Notes under the pieces: generated by a model
What the model was told of the DNA's origin: nothing
The model's database searches: none
The model's input: the letters and a program-made list of their open reading frames with translations, nothing else
Assembly (NCBI RefSeq): GCF_030409635.1
Contig: NZ_JAUFQF010000001.1
Coordinates: forward strand, 1,054,001 to 1,118,000
Origin: Vibrio agarivorans
GTDB lineage: Bacteria; Pseudomonadota; Gammaproteobacteria; Enterobacterales; Vibrionaceae
DNA length: 64,000 bases
Direction of reading: 5' to 3'
In this document: in pieces, positions 47,507 through 57,063 of the stretch
Position numbering within the stretch: the first letter of the stretch is position 1
Layout of the letters: each line of letters opens with the position of its first letter
Program-made: the position numbers and the translations under genes

Positions 47507-49234
47507 TTAAGCTGTTACAGACTGTTTCTCTTCTGAACGTCCTTTCAACAGAGCATAAGTAAACCCAGTCACAGCAGTACCCGCTGCAATCGCAACCAAG
47601 TACATCAACACAGGAGTAATGGCATTTGGAATCAACAATACGAACAGACCACCATGAGGCGCCATTAACTGAGAACCAAATAGCATGGATAGCGCACCTG
47701 TTAGTGCGCCACCCGCCATACATGCTGGGATAACACGCATTGGATCTTTCGCGGCAAATGGAATCGCACCTTCTGAGATAAAGCAAAGGCCCAATACAAA
47801 TGACGCTTTCCCTGCTTCACGCTCACTGGCTTCAAACTTGCTCTTCGCAATGAAAGTCGCCAAACCCATACCCAGCGCTGGTACCATGCCTGCAGCCATG
47901 ATCGCAGCCATCGGCCCATAAGTTTGAGAAGCGAGTAGACCAACACCGAACGCATAGGCTGCTTTGTTGACTGGTCCACCAAGGTCGAAACACATCATTG
48001 CGCCAAGCACGATACCAAGTAGGACTGCACTATCAGAGCCCATGTTATTTAGGAAATCAGTAAGTGCCGTCATAATGCCTGCAACCGGGCCACCGACCAC
48101 ATAGATCATGGCTAGACCAGTGATTAGCGTTGCGACAAACGGAATGATCAAGATAGGCTTGAGCGCTTCCATTGACTGAGGCAGTGATACTTTATCTGCG
48201 ATAAGCTTAGAGGCATAACCTGCAATGAAACCCGCGGCAATACCGCCTAAGAAGCCTGCACCTGTTGAGCTTGCAAGCATGCCGCCTACTAAGCCTGGAG
48301 CTAGACCAGGACGATCAGCAATTGAGAAGGCGATATAACCCGCCAACACCGGAATCATGAGTGCGAACGCCGAGCCACCGCCTATCTCCATCAACGCTGC
48401 CGCTAATGTGCCTTCTTCTTGGAAGGCTTCGATACCAAAGACAAATGACAAGGCGATAATCAAACCACCTGCGACAACCACTGGCAGCATGTGTGATACA
48501 CCTGTCATTAGGTGTTTGTAGACACCCTTTTTCTCTTCTGTTGCCGCTGCACTTGCTGCTCCTGTATGTTGATAATCTGTCGCTTGTTCAAACGCTTTAT
48601 CCATCTCTTCTGACGTTTTCTTTAGAGCTGGACTTGTTTTAGTGCGGTACATCTTCTTACCGTCAAAACGATCAAGTGGCACTTCGATGTCGGCGGCGAT
48701 GATCACAAGGTCTGCTTCCGAAATGTCTTGCTCTGTCAGTTGGTTCTTCGCCCCAACAGATCCGCGCGTTTCCACTTTGATTTGATGACCGCGACGCTTA
48801 GCTTCCTCTTCAAGCGCTTCTGCTGCCATGAAGGTGTGAGCAACACCTGTCGGACAGGCGGTAATCGCAACGATTTTCTTCACACCAGTTGAGTCGCTTG
48901 CATCAACAACGACTTCCGCTGATGTAAGCTCTTGAGCTTGTTTTACAGCTTTCTCTAGAAACCCGACTGCATCCGATACGACTGATTTGATCTCTGCTTG
49001 GTAAACTTTCTTACCGACAAATCGCGAGGTATCGACAAGCGTGTTCGCCGCGATAATGATGGCATCAGCTTGCTCAATATCAGACTCAGTTAGCAACGTC
49101 GCTTCAACAACGCTCGACTGGCATTCAATTTTCGTATTCCAGCCCAATTTGGCTGAAGCTTGTTCTAATAGACCTGCAGCAAGAATGCTATTGGCTACGC
49201 CACTTGGACAGGCTGTAATAATGGCTATATTCAT
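47507..49234 (-). CDS. fruA: Fructose PTS permease EIIBC
   Basis: The 575-aa protein has two N-terminal EIIB modules. The first is near residues 1-100 (ITACPSGVANSILAA) and the second near 125-220 (AITACPTGVAHTFMAAEAL), each with the phosphorylation Cys. They are followed by a polytopic EIIC domain of about nine helices (MTGVSHMLPVVVAGGLIIAL through to MYLVAIAAGTAVTGFTY). The duplicated EIIB is usual for FruA. It imports fructose as fructose-1-phosphate, with phosphate delivered by FruB. fruK lies 33 bp upstream. Confidence 0.97.
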   Translation of the reverse strand: MNIAIITACPSGVANSILAAGLLEQASAKLGWNTKIECQSSVVEATLLTESDIEQADAIIIAANTLVDTSRFVGKKVYQAEIKSVVSDAVGFLEKAVKQAQELTSAEVVVDASDSTGVKKIVAITACPTGVAHTFMAAEALEEEAKRRGHQIKVETRGSVGAKNQLTEQDISEADLVIIAADIEVPLDRFDGKKMYRTKTSPALKKTSEEMDKAFEQATDYQHTGAASAAATEEKKGVYKHLMTGVSHMLPVVVAGGLIIALSFVFGIEAFQEEGTLAAALMEIGGGSAFALMIPVLAGYIAFSIADRPGLAPGLVGGMLASSTGAGFLGGIAAGFIAGYASKLIADKVSLPQSMEALKPILIIPFVATLITGLAMIYVVGGPVAGIMTALTDFLNNMGSDSAVLLGIVLGAMMCFDLGGPVNKAAYAFGVGLLASQTYGPMAAIMAAGMVPALGMGLATFIAKSKFEASEREAGKASFVLGLCFISEGAIPFAAKDPMRVIPACMAGGALTGALSMLFGSQLMAPHGGLFVLLIPNAITPVLMYLVAIAAGTAVTGFTYALLKGRSEEKQSVTA

Positions 49235-49267
49235 AATAATGACCTTCTGTTCCTTTGTTCGTGCCTA

Positions 49268-50242
49268 TTACAGGCTATCTGGGTTTGTTATTGGAGAAAG
49301 CTCGCTGACTTTCGTTTGCAGCTCAATTGATTCCAGCTCTTTTTGACTGGTTAAGCCCACACCGACTTGACTGACTGCCAATGCAGACAGCGCCGTGGCG
49401 AAGCGTAGTAGATCCTTTTTAGGCATTTGTTGCATGTGGCCCCAGCAAAGACCGGCCACTAAGGTGTCGCCCGCACCTACTGTGCTGACAACTTGCATTT
49501 TAGGGGGCTGTGAGCGCAGCCATTGGCCTTCGTTTAGCCACATAACACCTTCAGAGCCCATTGAAACAACGATGTTTTCAATGCCCTTTTGACTAATGGC
49601 TTGTGCCGCTTGCTGGCACTTTTCAGCGGTATCTAAAGGTTGACCAACAAAGTCACTAAGCTCTTCATCATTCGGTTTTATCAGCCATGGAGAGGACTCA
49701 ATACCCGCACTCAGTGCCGCTTTGCTGCTATCAAACAACACGCGCTTGCCCAGTTGATGGAGTTTTTCTATCCAATTGGCACACTGTTCTGCAGTCACAC
49801 CTCTTGGAAGACTGCCTGCCAAGACGAAATAGTCATGCGTTTCAGCCAGCTCAAACAAAGTACTTTCAAAGCGCTCTATATCCGCTTGTGAAACCTCGAC
49901 ACCCGGGAAGTTTATGTCACTAACCGCACCGCGTGCTTCCACCAGTTTGACATTGATACGCGTAGCACCTTCTACTTCCACAAAGCGATCCGTGACTTTG
50001 ATGTCATTAAACAACTGGTGGAACAACTCTGGATTATCTTTGCCAAGAAACCCGGTAACTGTCACGTCTGCGCCCAAGTCACTGAGCACTTTTGCCACGT
50101 TCACGCCCTTGCCCGCAGCGTGAAAACTGCTGTTGTTCACCAAGTTGACCGTGCCAAGATTGAGCTCGGATATGCTGCCTGTTAAGTCCAAAGCAGGGTT
50201 TAAGGTGATGGTTACGACTTTGGCCGTTTGGGAAATGTTCAT
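49268..50242 (-). CDS. fruK: 1-Phosphofructokinase
   Basis: This 324-aa PfkB-family kinase starts at the ATG at 50242, 4 bp after the fruB stop, with GGTGAGG upstream. It has ITLNPALDLTG, FHAAGKGVNVAKVLSDLG, the GSLPRGV loop, and the catalytic TVGAGDTLVAGLCWG. It makes fructose-1,6-bisphosphate from fructose-1-phosphate, the effector of Cra. Confidence 0.96.
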   Translation of the reverse strand: MNISQTAKVVTITLNPALDLTGSISELNLGTVNLVNNSSFHAAGKGVNVAKVLSDLGADVTVTGFLGKDNPELFHQLFNDIKVTDRFVEVEGATRINVKLVEARGAVSDINFPGVEVSQADIERFESTLFELAETHDYFVLAGSLPRGVTAEQCANWIEKLHQLGKRVLFDSSKAALSAGIESSPWLIKPNDEELSDFVGQPLDTAEKCQQAAQAISQKGIENIVVSMGSEGVMWLNEGQWLRSQPPKMQVVSTVGAGDTLVAGLCWGHMQQMPKKDLLRFATALSALAVSQVGVGLTSQKELESIELQTKVSELSPITNPDSL

Positions 50243-50246
50243 CGAC

Positions 50247-51383
50247 TTAGCCCTCACCTAAACCTGATGCAATCGCTTTGCCGATCGATTCAAGAGCCTG
50301 AGGCGCATCATTACCCTCTGCGGTAAACTGCAGGCTGTGGCCATGTTTAACACCCAAAGCAATCACCTTCATTAGGCTCTTAGCATTCACGGCTTTGCCA
50401 TCCCCATCTAGGTTTACAACACGAATGGTTGAATCAAATTTCTTCGCCTCAGCTACGAGCATAGCGCCAGGGCGAGCATGCAACCCGTGTGCATTTTTAA
50501 TTCTAAAGGTCGCTGTGTTATCGCTATCTGATTCAGTCGTTGTTGCGACCTCTTCACCTTTGAGCATCGAGATAACTTGGTCTGTTGTTGCGCTAAGCAA
50601 AGCTTCTTGCTGATTATTGAAAACAATCTTAGACAGGGCTTTCAACACTGATTCATGCGCGGCATTGCAAGCTGCAAAGGCAATTAAACCGCGAACTTGT
50701 TCGCCTTGATATTGGCAATCATTGGCGGTAGAGACAAAAGCGACACCTGTACGCATTACTTGCTTATCACTTCCTATTAGCCATAGGCCTTTGCCTAAAT
50801 GCGTTGGCGCTTTAGTAACAAGATCCGCCACAAATTCACTCTCAGTGCAGCCAGAGTTCTTCAACAGACCACCAGCTACGGCGCTCATTTGAACCATGTC
50901 ACTTGCAGGGAACTGCAACTGAACTAGCGCTGCATCCAATTCCGCTTCAAGTTGCACATCACCATGAAGCAGTGAAATGATTTCTTCAGCGCTCTGTGCA
51001 CTGCGCAGACGTTGCTCTACACCATCAGCGCTGAGTACTTTGGTTAACTGCTTGAGAATACCTAGGTGCTCATCTGATTTTGCCGCGATACCTATCGCCA
51101 CAAAAACCGTGTTGCCATCACCCCAATCGACCCCTTGTGGAAAATGGTGAACAGCCACACCGGTGGTTTTCACCATGTCACGCGTGTCCGTTGTACCGTG
51201 CGGAATCGCAATGCCATTACCAAGGAATGTCGAGTTCTGGTTTTCTCGGTTTAGCATTCCTTCTACGTACCCCTGCTCTACCAAATCTCGGTCGGACAAG
51301 GACTTGGCAATGCTCTTAATCGCAGCGAATTTGTCTTGCGCTACCTGTGAAAGCGTAATGTCGTTGTTGTTTAGCTTAAGCAT
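50247..51383 (-). CDS. fruB: Diphosphoryl transfer protein FruB (EIIA-M-HPr)
   Basis: The 378-aa fused phosphocarrier has an N-terminal fructose EIIA (phospho-His in GIAIPHGTTDTR), a middle region resembling a second EIIA-like part (about 155-280), and a C-terminal HPr domain (about 290-378, KNAHGLHARPGAMLVAEA with the active His). It is the first gene of fruBKA. A Cra-like operator lies upstream at 51460. Confidence 0.96.
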   Translation of the reverse strand: MLKLNNNDITLSQVAQDKFAAIKSIAKSLSDRDLVEQGYVEGMLNRENQNSTFLGNGIAIPHGTTDTRDMVKTTGVAVHHFPQGVDWGDGNTVFVAIGIAAKSDEHLGILKQLTKVLSADGVEQRLRSAQSAEEIISLLHGDVQLEAELDAALVQLQFPASDMVQMSAVAGGLLKNSGCTESEFVADLVTKAPTHLGKGLWLIGSDKQVMRTGVAFVSTANDCQYQGEQVRGLIAFAACNAAHESVLKALSKIVFNNQQEALLSATTDQVISMLKGEEVATTTESDSDNTATFRIKNAHGLHARPGAMLVAEAKKFDSTIRVVNLDGDGKAVNAKSLMKVIALGVKHGHSLQFTAEGNDAPQALESIGKAIASGLGEG

Positions 51384-51459
51384 GGGCTCTCCAACATAAG
51401 TTATTTGTCTGTGTCGATAGCAATTGTAATGACTATCTTTTCTCTTGCTTTGCTGAACA

Positions 51460-51475
51460 GCTAAATCGATTCAGC
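51460..51475. promoter_or_regulatory. Cra-like operator near fruB
   Basis: GCTAAATCGATTCAGC closely matches the Cra consensus GCTGAATCGTTTCAGC, 77 bp before the fruB start. Confidence 0.75.
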
Positions 51476-51598
51476 AAAACGATAAATAAAAAGGTTCTCA
51501 CCCCCAATCAAAGGGTTCAGCAAAACTCCTCGCACTAAAATAGACTCATTGTTAGACAACATGCCTATTTAGGTGAGCCAGCTCTAGTTTCAATCTTT

Positions 51599-51614
51599 GC
51601 TGAATCCTTTCAGC
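51599..51614. promoter_or_regulatory. Cra-like operator near cra (1)
   Basis: GCTGAATCCTTTCAGC, a near-consensus Cra site, 93 bp before the cra start codon. Confidence 0.75.
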
Positions 51615-51620
51615 TTTTAT

Positions 51621-51636
51621 ACTGAATCGGTTCAGC
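51621..51636. promoter_or_regulatory. Cra-like operator near cra (2)
   Basis: ACTGAATCGGTTCAGC, only 22 bp centre to centre from the previous site, so cooperative binding or autoregulation is likely. Confidence 0.75.
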
Positions 51637-51706
51637 TTATAATTCAACTTATCTGAGGATCGCATACTGATAATTATGATCCTGCGCACACAACAAGGCT
51701 TAATCA

Positions 51707-52687
51707 ATGACACTAGATGAGATAGCAAAACTGGCTGGCGTATCAAAAACGACGGCAAGTTATGTGATTAATGGCAAAGCTCAGAAATATCGCATTAGCG
51801 AGAAGACACAACGCAAAGTAATGACAGTGGTTGAAGAGTATAACTACAGGCCAGATGCTGCGGCTTCTGCGTTGCGCGCCGGGAACTCGCGTTCATTTGG
51901 TTTGATCATCCCCGATTTAGAGAACACCAGTTATGCACGTCTGGCTAACCTATTAGAACAAAACTCTCGTAAAGCGGGCTATCAGATATTGATTGGTTGC
52001 TCTGACGATGATCCTCAGACTGAAAAAAAGGTCGCTGAAGCACTCATTAGCCGCCGTATTGATGCGCTTTTTGTCGCAAGTAGTATGCCTGACGCAAGTG
52101 ACTATTATCTTACACTACAACAATCTGGCACACCTATCATCGCCCTCGACCGCCCTCTTGATGATGAGCATTTTAGTTGTGTCGTCAGTGAAGATTTTGA
52201 TAGTGCTTATGAGTTAACAACGTCGATCCTCACTAACCAAATTGAGCAAGTGGGCTTAATTGGAGCGCTACCCGAGTTAAGAATTTCAAAAGAGCGTGAA
52301 CAGGGTTGTCAGTCGGTATGTAACAAGCACCTGATTAAGGTTCAAGTTGGGTATGGTGAGCACTTCTCTAGAGAGGAGGGACAACGTATTTTCAATCAAT
52401 GGATTTCTCAAGACAAGGTACCGGACGCCATTATTACCACTTCGTATACACTACTAGAAGGTGTTTTGGACGTAATGCTTGAGAACCCTAGTTTGATGGA
52501 CAAAGTAAAGCTCGCCTCCTTTGGTGACAATCGTCTTCTCGACTTTTTACCGTTTAAAGTTAACTCGCTACCACAACAATTTGAGCTGATCGCAGATAGC
52601 GCAATGGCGCTTGCACTCAATGCTTCAGCGAAGCGTTATGAAGCTGGTGTGGAGTTGATCGCGAGGAAGATTATTATTAGAAGCTAA
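51707..52687 (+). CDS. cra: Catabolite repressor/activator Cra (FruR)
   Basis: The 326-aa LacI-family regulator has the HTH MTLDEIAKLAGVSKTTASYVINGKAQKYRISEKT at the N-terminus and a periplasmic-binding-like ligand domain (RSFGLIIPDLENTSYARLANLLE onward). Cra senses fructose-1-phosphate or fructose-1,6-bisphosphate. It is divergent from fruBKA and probably represses that operon and itself through the three operators between them. Confidence 0.95.
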   Translation: MTLDEIAKLAGVSKTTASYVINGKAQKYRISEKTQRKVMTVVEEYNYRPDAAASALRAGNSRSFGLIIPDLENTSYARLANLLEQNSRKAGYQILIGCSDDDPQTEKKVAEALISRRIDALFVASSMPDASDYYLTLQQSGTPIIALDRPLDDEHFSCVVSEDFDSAYELTTSILTNQIEQVGLIGALPELRISKEREQGCQSVCNKHLIKVQVGYGEHFSREEGQRIFNQWISQDKVPDAIITTSYTLLEGVLDVMLENPSLMDKVKLASFGDNRLLDFLPFKVNSLPQQFELIADSAMALALNASAKRYEAGVELIARKIIIRS

Positions 52688-52869
52688 TGTCAATCTAGTT
52701 CTTCAACATCAATAATTAAGTGTCGAGGTGGAAACGCCTCGACATTTTCATTTTTGTATTCAAAAACAATCCAACTCCCTCCATACCGGCCAATTTTGAA
52801 CAGCGAAACTGGTTAATCCCGTTTCTTCACCTAGTCTCTGTTTAGGTCAGACTATCAAGGACGCTAACA

Positions 52870-53631
52870 ATGAAAATTAACCCCTGTCTTATTGCTCTTG
52901 CTGCAGTAACGTTGCCTACAACGAGCTTTGCTCAGGAACAAACAGTCAAAAGTTGGCATCATAGCTTTGAGATTTATGGATTGCTGTTGAATATTAGCGG
53001 TGATACACAAGTAGGCACAGCAAGCCTTGATGTGGATGTTGACCCTGACTTCATACTTGATCACCTTGAGATGACCGCAATGGTGAGATTGGAAGGAATC
53101 TATCACAATCAATGGGGTTACTATCTCGATTATAGTTTTATGAAACTGGGTGGCGATAAAGCCTCGGTTACAGATAAAAACCTTGGTTTACTTGCCGCTG
53201 ACCTTGATATTAGACAAGGTGTTTTAGAGGCAAAAGGTTTTAAGCGATACTCATACGACTTCGGTTCAGTTGACTACATGTTTGGTGTGCGTTGGTGGGA
53301 TAACGATATTGATTTAAGGCTTACAGGTCAGAATGGAAATATCAATCTATCTCCTAGCATCAAAGAAGATTGGGTAGATTATGTTGTGGGTGCTCGCTGG
53401 ATTACCGACTTAACTGATAATTGGGTTTACCACCTAAGCGGCGATATTGGATTAGGGAAAGATACTCGGCTCACAAGCTCAATTCAAACTGGTTTCCGTT
53501 ATCGATTCAATGATTGGTCTGATCTAAACCTAGCCTATAAATCAACTTGGGTGGATTATGATAATGAGGATGACTTTGCTTATGATACAGCGTCGTATGG
53601 GTTGTTGATTGGCTTGGGACTCTATTTTTAG
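52870..53631 (+). CDS. Predicted outer-membrane beta-barrel protein
   Basis: This 253-aa protein has a signal peptide (about 1-21, ending TSFAQ). It then has many alternating aromatic beta-strands (YYLDYSFMKLGGDK, YDFGSVDYMFGVRWWDND, RYRFNDWSDLNLAYKSTW) and a terminal Phe (GLGLYF), a typical barrel end. It resembles the small eight-stranded OmpW/OmpA-like barrels, but I recognise no named family. It is monocistronic between cra and the siderophore cluster. The terminal aromatic strand supports outer-membrane insertion. Confidence 0.75.
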   Translation: MKINPCLIALAAVTLPTTSFAQEQTVKSWHHSFEIYGLLLNISGDTQVGTASLDVDVDPDFILDHLEMTAMVRLEGIYHNQWGYYLDYSFMKLGGDKASVTDKNLGLLAADLDIRQGVLEAKGFKRYSYDFGSVDYMFGVRWWDNDIDLRLTGQNGNINLSPSIKEDWVDYVVGARWITDLTDNWVYHLSGDIGLGKDTRLTSSIQTGFRYRFNDWSDLNLAYKSTWVDYDNEDDFAYDTASYGLLIGLGLYF

Positions 53632-53734
53632 TCTTGTGAATATTTTTGGATTTATGCTTCCCAACGATAGATCAGATTGAATGCTATTTGATGTCTATTA
53701 TTCACAGGGCGACTGACGGGATATTAACTCCTTA

Positions 53735-53766
53735 AGTTAGATACTGAGTCGAGCTCAGCATGACGA
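53735..53766. repeat. Dispersed repeat unit
   Basis: The unit GATACTGAGTCGAGCTCAGCATGACG contains CTGAG/CTCAG arms and ends CATGACGAAG. It is of the same type as the units at 47300-47400. Confidence 0.5.
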
Positions 53767-53794
53767 AGTTGTAGGGTTTCTCTATCTCAATGAA

Positions 53795-53820
53795 AATGGG
53801 GTGCATTTCTGCACCCCATT
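53795..53820. terminator. Terminator after the TonB receptor
   Basis: AATGGGGTGC pairs with GCACCCCATT across a 6-base loop, and T-rich sequence follows on the minus strand. It ends the receptor gene transcript. Confidence 0.88.
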
Positions 53821-53846
53821 TCTATACGAGACTCTTCACAACTGCT

Positions 53847-55841
53847 CTAGAAGTTTGCTGTCATACCAACATACCATGTACGTGGGTCAACACTGTAGCC
53901 ACGTTGCGTGATTTCAATATCGTCAAACTGCTCATCAGTTAGGTTACGAACGCCTGCACGTAGTCGCCAGTCGTAGTTGAAGTGGTAGTTCAAACCAAGG
54001 TCAACCGTCGCTACTGAAGGACGAGTAATATCGTCATCGACATCAACCACTGTTTCACCGATGTAGTTAACGCGAGCAAACGTGTCTAACCAATCTGTTG
54101 CAAACCAAGTTAGGCGAACATTCGCTTGGTGTTCAGGGCGATTTTCTAGGACTTCACCTGTTTCCTTGTTTTCTGAATCAAGGAATGTGTATGCACCGTT
54201 GAATACAATTGAATCAGTAATATCAACGTGACCTGACAGCTCAACACCTTGCGTCATTGCTTCGTTGATATTCCAGTAGGTATAGATTGGCGTACCATCT
54301 GGAGCTGTTCCCACTTCGCTACCTTCAGACGTATCGCGATCGATCAGGTTTTTAATGTCATTGCGGAACAGACCCGCTTCTAGGCCCCAACTAGACTCAT
54401 TGTAAATTGCCGAAATCTCGTAACTCACGCTTGTTTCAGGATCTAAGTCCGGATTACCCCTTAACTTACAGTCCCCTTTACAGCTGTTAATGATGTTTTC
54501 TTCCGAGGTTTGCAGAAGCGTTGGTGCATTAAAGGCCGAGCCTACACCACCTTTGATCGTCAACTTGTCATTAACTGTGTTCACAAGATACGCTCGCGGG
54601 CTCCAGTGACTACCGTAGGCGTCATGGAAGTCTAGTCGGGTTCCGTAGGTTAGAGTGTATGCATCACTTAAATCCCATTGGTCTTGAACAAACAGAGCTT
54701 GCTGATGTACATCAGCTTTACCAGTTTCTGTTAAGCTTTCTGGGTTTATCAGTTCAGAGTAAGTCCATTCACCACCAAATGTTAGGGTGTGGTCTGCAAT
54801 ATAGGTTGTTGCATGGCCATAAACTTGTTGGTTGGTCTCTTCAATATCGTTGACACCATTATCGACTTCCGCTGCATCTTCACTTGTCACGGCATCTCGG
54901 TTATAGCGTAGTTGTGCTTCACCCCAAGAGAATGAGCCGTTGTACGTAAGTGCCTGCATATCACGTTTTACGGTCGCTTCTGTATCTGTCAGTCCTGATG
55001 TTGATTCAATAACACCTTCACGCTCATCGTCGTTAAATGCAAAGTCAAACGCAAGATCATGATTTTCATTGATATACCATTGCAAGTTACCACTGATTGA
55101 AGTGGTATCACGATCTTCTAAAGTCGTTGCTTGTGAGCGATCATATTCGTTGCCTTTGCTGTCTGTAGCTGTACCAGAGAAAGCATGATAAGCATCACGT
55201 GCACTCTTGTTCACAGAAAGAGAAAGGTAAAGCTCATCTTCAATTAGAGCCCCAGAGGTGTTCAAACCTAGGGTATATTCACCGCCGTTATCGTCATCAC
55301 GGTAGCTGTAGTCACCACTGATTTGCGAGTTCCATTCGTTCGTTGGCTGCTTTGTGATGACATTAATTACACCACCTAACGCCTCTGAGCCGTAAAGTGC
55401 TGACATAGGGCCACGAATCACCTCAATACGCTCAATACTTTCTTTAGGAATTGTCGCTAAGTCAAAATCGTTACCACGGAAGATTGCGTTTGATGAACTT
55501 AGCTTACGGCCATCAACCAGAATCATCGTGAATTTTGTATCCATACCACGAATGGAAATCTGCTCACGACCAGCACGCCCACCTTCCATCTGGCTTTCTA
55601 CACCTGCGACGTTTTTAACTAGGTCATTCAGCGCTAGACCTGGTTCAGACTGAATATCCTCTTGTGTAATCACCGAAATCGATGCTGGAGCTTGTGCGAT
55701 GGTTGTCTCAGTACGAGTCGCTGTTACTACCATCTGCTCATCAAATTGTTGGTTTTCTTCTTCCGCAAACGCAGACACTGACAACGTTGATGCAATCACT
55801 AAAGCAAGAGGCTTTTTGATAAATGAAGTTCGGCTTTCCAC
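53847..55841 (-). CDS. TonB-dependent siderophore receptor (IrgA/VctA/CirA-like)
   Basis: The 664-aa outer-membrane receptor has a signal peptide (about 1-27), a TonB box near EQMVVTATR, the plug domain (about 50-155, QAPASISVITQEDI, with ERIEVIRGPMSALYGSEALGGVINVITK), and a 22-strand barrel with a C-terminal Phe (GMTANF). It resembles catecholate receptors such as VctA/IrgA. A near-perfect Fur box lies upstream at 55865. It is on the opposite strand to the vct-like operon, with the LysR gene between them. The exact substrate is inferred from context. Confidence 0.9.
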   Translation of the reverse strand: MESRTSFIKKPLALVIASTLSVSAFAEEENQQFDEQMVVTATRTETTIAQAPASISVITQEDIQSEPGLALNDLVKNVAGVESQMEGGRAGREQISIRGMDTKFTMILVDGRKLSSSNAIFRGNDFDLATIPKESIERIEVIRGPMSALYGSEALGGVINVITKQPTNEWNSQISGDYSYRDDDNGGEYTLGLNTSGALIEDELYLSLSVNKSARDAYHAFSGTATDSKGNEYDRSQATTLEDRDTTSISGNLQWYINENHDLAFDFAFNDDEREGVIESTSGLTDTEATVKRDMQALTYNGSFSWGEAQLRYNRDAVTSEDAAEVDNGVNDIEETNQQVYGHATTYIADHTLTFGGEWTYSELINPESLTETGKADVHQQALFVQDQWDLSDAYTLTYGTRLDFHDAYGSHWSPRAYLVNTVNDKLTIKGGVGSAFNAPTLLQTSEENIINSCKGDCKLRGNPDLDPETSVSYEISAIYNESSWGLEAGLFRNDIKNLIDRDTSEGSEVGTAPDGTPIYTYWNINEAMTQGVELSGHVDITDSIVFNGAYTFLDSENKETGEVLENRPEHQANVRLTWFATDWLDTFARVNYIGETVVDVDDDITRPSVATVDLGLNYHFNYDWRLRAGVRNLTDEQFDDIEITQRGYSVDPRTWYVGMTANF

Positions 55842-55864
55842 TGGTGTCCCTAGAATTATTTACT

Positions 55865-55883
55865 AATGATAATGGTTCGCATT
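55865..55883. promoter_or_regulatory. Fur box of the TonB receptor
   Basis: On the minus strand AATGCGAACCATTATCATT matches the Vibrio Fur consensus (AATGA-N-AAT-N-ATT-N-TCATT) at all but two positions. It is 24 bp ahead of the receptor start codon. Confidence 0.8.
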
Positions 55884-56002
55884 ACATATCTCATTACAAT
55901 TCTAAGCAACAAAAGTTTCATTCAATTTTGTTATTGTCAGTATTCACTATTTATATAACCACCCGCTTCTATATGCACCATGTTAATTAGGTAAACGATA
56001 AA

Positions 56003-56926
56003 CTAATCATGATAGGTTTGGCGAAATAGCTCCCTGACCCATAAACACATAGGATCAGAGTGGAAGCGTTTATGCCAATATAAGTACGTATCTTGGTAGG
56101 GTGATTTCAAAGCATCAGGCACTTCGCGTGTCACTAGATTACGGCTGGTTGCGACTTCGTTGGCAAAAGGCGTTGGTAAATGGAAGATTAAATCTGTTTG
56201 CTCAGCAACGCCGGCAGCGGCATTGAAGTTCGACAGCATGACTGGCGTTGAGAGCTTTTCATGTTTGTCCAAAAGCCCGAGCTCTCGGAAACGTGGTTCA
56301 ATCGAAAGGTTCTTTCCACCCTGAATAGAAATTTGACCAAAATGAGCATGCCTCAAGTTTTCTGGAGTCAGCTTTTCGTTGGCTAGTGGATGGGTATCGC
56401 TCATCAGTAATCGGAAATCACGTGTTTTTAAAAACATACGATAGAGGTTTTGATCGCTACTACTTGGCTCAAGGTTAGAGAGAACAAAGTGGACACTCCC
56501 ATCATTGAGACCATCAAAATGCCTTTTGGGAATCGTATCGATATCAACAATTAGATTTGGAGCTAATTGGCGAATCTGCTTCAACAAAGAAGGTAATATC
56601 CAATTCACCTGTGGTACCAAGCCAAAGAATCGCACGGTTTGAGTCGACTGGGCTGGGTCAAATTGATTACCGTTCACAAACTTCTCTAAACCGTGAAGGA
56701 TATTGTCCAGCTCTTGTTTAAGCTGTTCTGCTTTCGGAGTGAGTTCATAGCCATGTGTTGTGCGAACCAAAAGCTCATCCTCGAACATCACTCTTAGCTT
56801 TTGTAGCGAGCGACTCACGCTAGGCTGACTGGTTTGCATCGCAAGCGCTGCGTTTGAAACATGCTTTTCCCCTAGCAGATGTTTCAACACCACCAATAGA
56901 TTTAAATCAACTTTTCCTAAATTCAT
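56003..56926 (-). CDS. LysR-type transcriptional regulator
   Basis: The 307-aa protein has the LysR winged HTH (residues 4-63, VDLNLLVVLKHLLGEKHVSNAALAMQTSQPSVSRSLQ, with SQPSVSRSL as recognition helix) and a NodD/LeuO-like effector domain. It is read toward the receptor gene and divergently from the vctPDGC-like operon. A role in siderophore gene control is therefore likely. Irg-type systems in V. cholerae also use a LysR protein (IrgB), but this one is of a different subgroup. The ligand is unknown. Confidence 0.88.
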   Translation of the reverse strand: MNLGKVDLNLLVVLKHLLGEKHVSNAALAMQTSQPSVSRSLQKLRVMFEDELLVRTTHGYELTPKAEQLKQELDNILHGLEKFVNGNQFDPAQSTQTVRFFGLVPQVNWILPSLLKQIRQLAPNLIVDIDTIPKRHFDGLNDGSVHFVLSNLEPSSSDQNLYRMFLKTRDFRLLMSDTHPLANEKLTPENLRHAHFGQISIQGGKNLSIEPRFRELGLLDKHEKLSTPVMLSNFNAAAGVAEQTDLIFHLPTPFANEVATSRNLVTREVPDALKSPYQDTYLYWHKRFHSDPMCLWVRELFRQTYHD

Positions 56927-56990
56927 TTAGCGCATACCTAATATAAACAATATCCTCTTGACGAATAAATACTAGCTGATATGCTGCTTT

Positions 56991-57010
56991 GCAATCAAGA
57001 ATCATTATTG
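56991..57010. promoter_or_regulatory. Possible Fur box of the siderophore ABC operon
   Basis: GCAATCAAGAATCATTATTG: the right half matches AATCATTATC at nine of ten positions, the left half poorly. It lies about 54 bp before the vctP-like start, in the gap shared with the LysR gene. Confidence 0.5.
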
Positions 57011-57063
57011 TTTAGCTTTACATTGAGTATTCAATGTAACCATTTTTTAGGCGGTATTTCCGT

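Larger units (their letters stand above)
51384..51706. other. fruB-cra divergent control region
   Basis: This contains three Cra-like operators and the two divergent promoters. No other feature is seen. Confidence 0.6.

Noticed and set aside
51552..51758. 68-codon minus-strand frame overlapping the cra start
   Set aside because: It runs through the Cra operators and the cra start codon and has no ribosome site.
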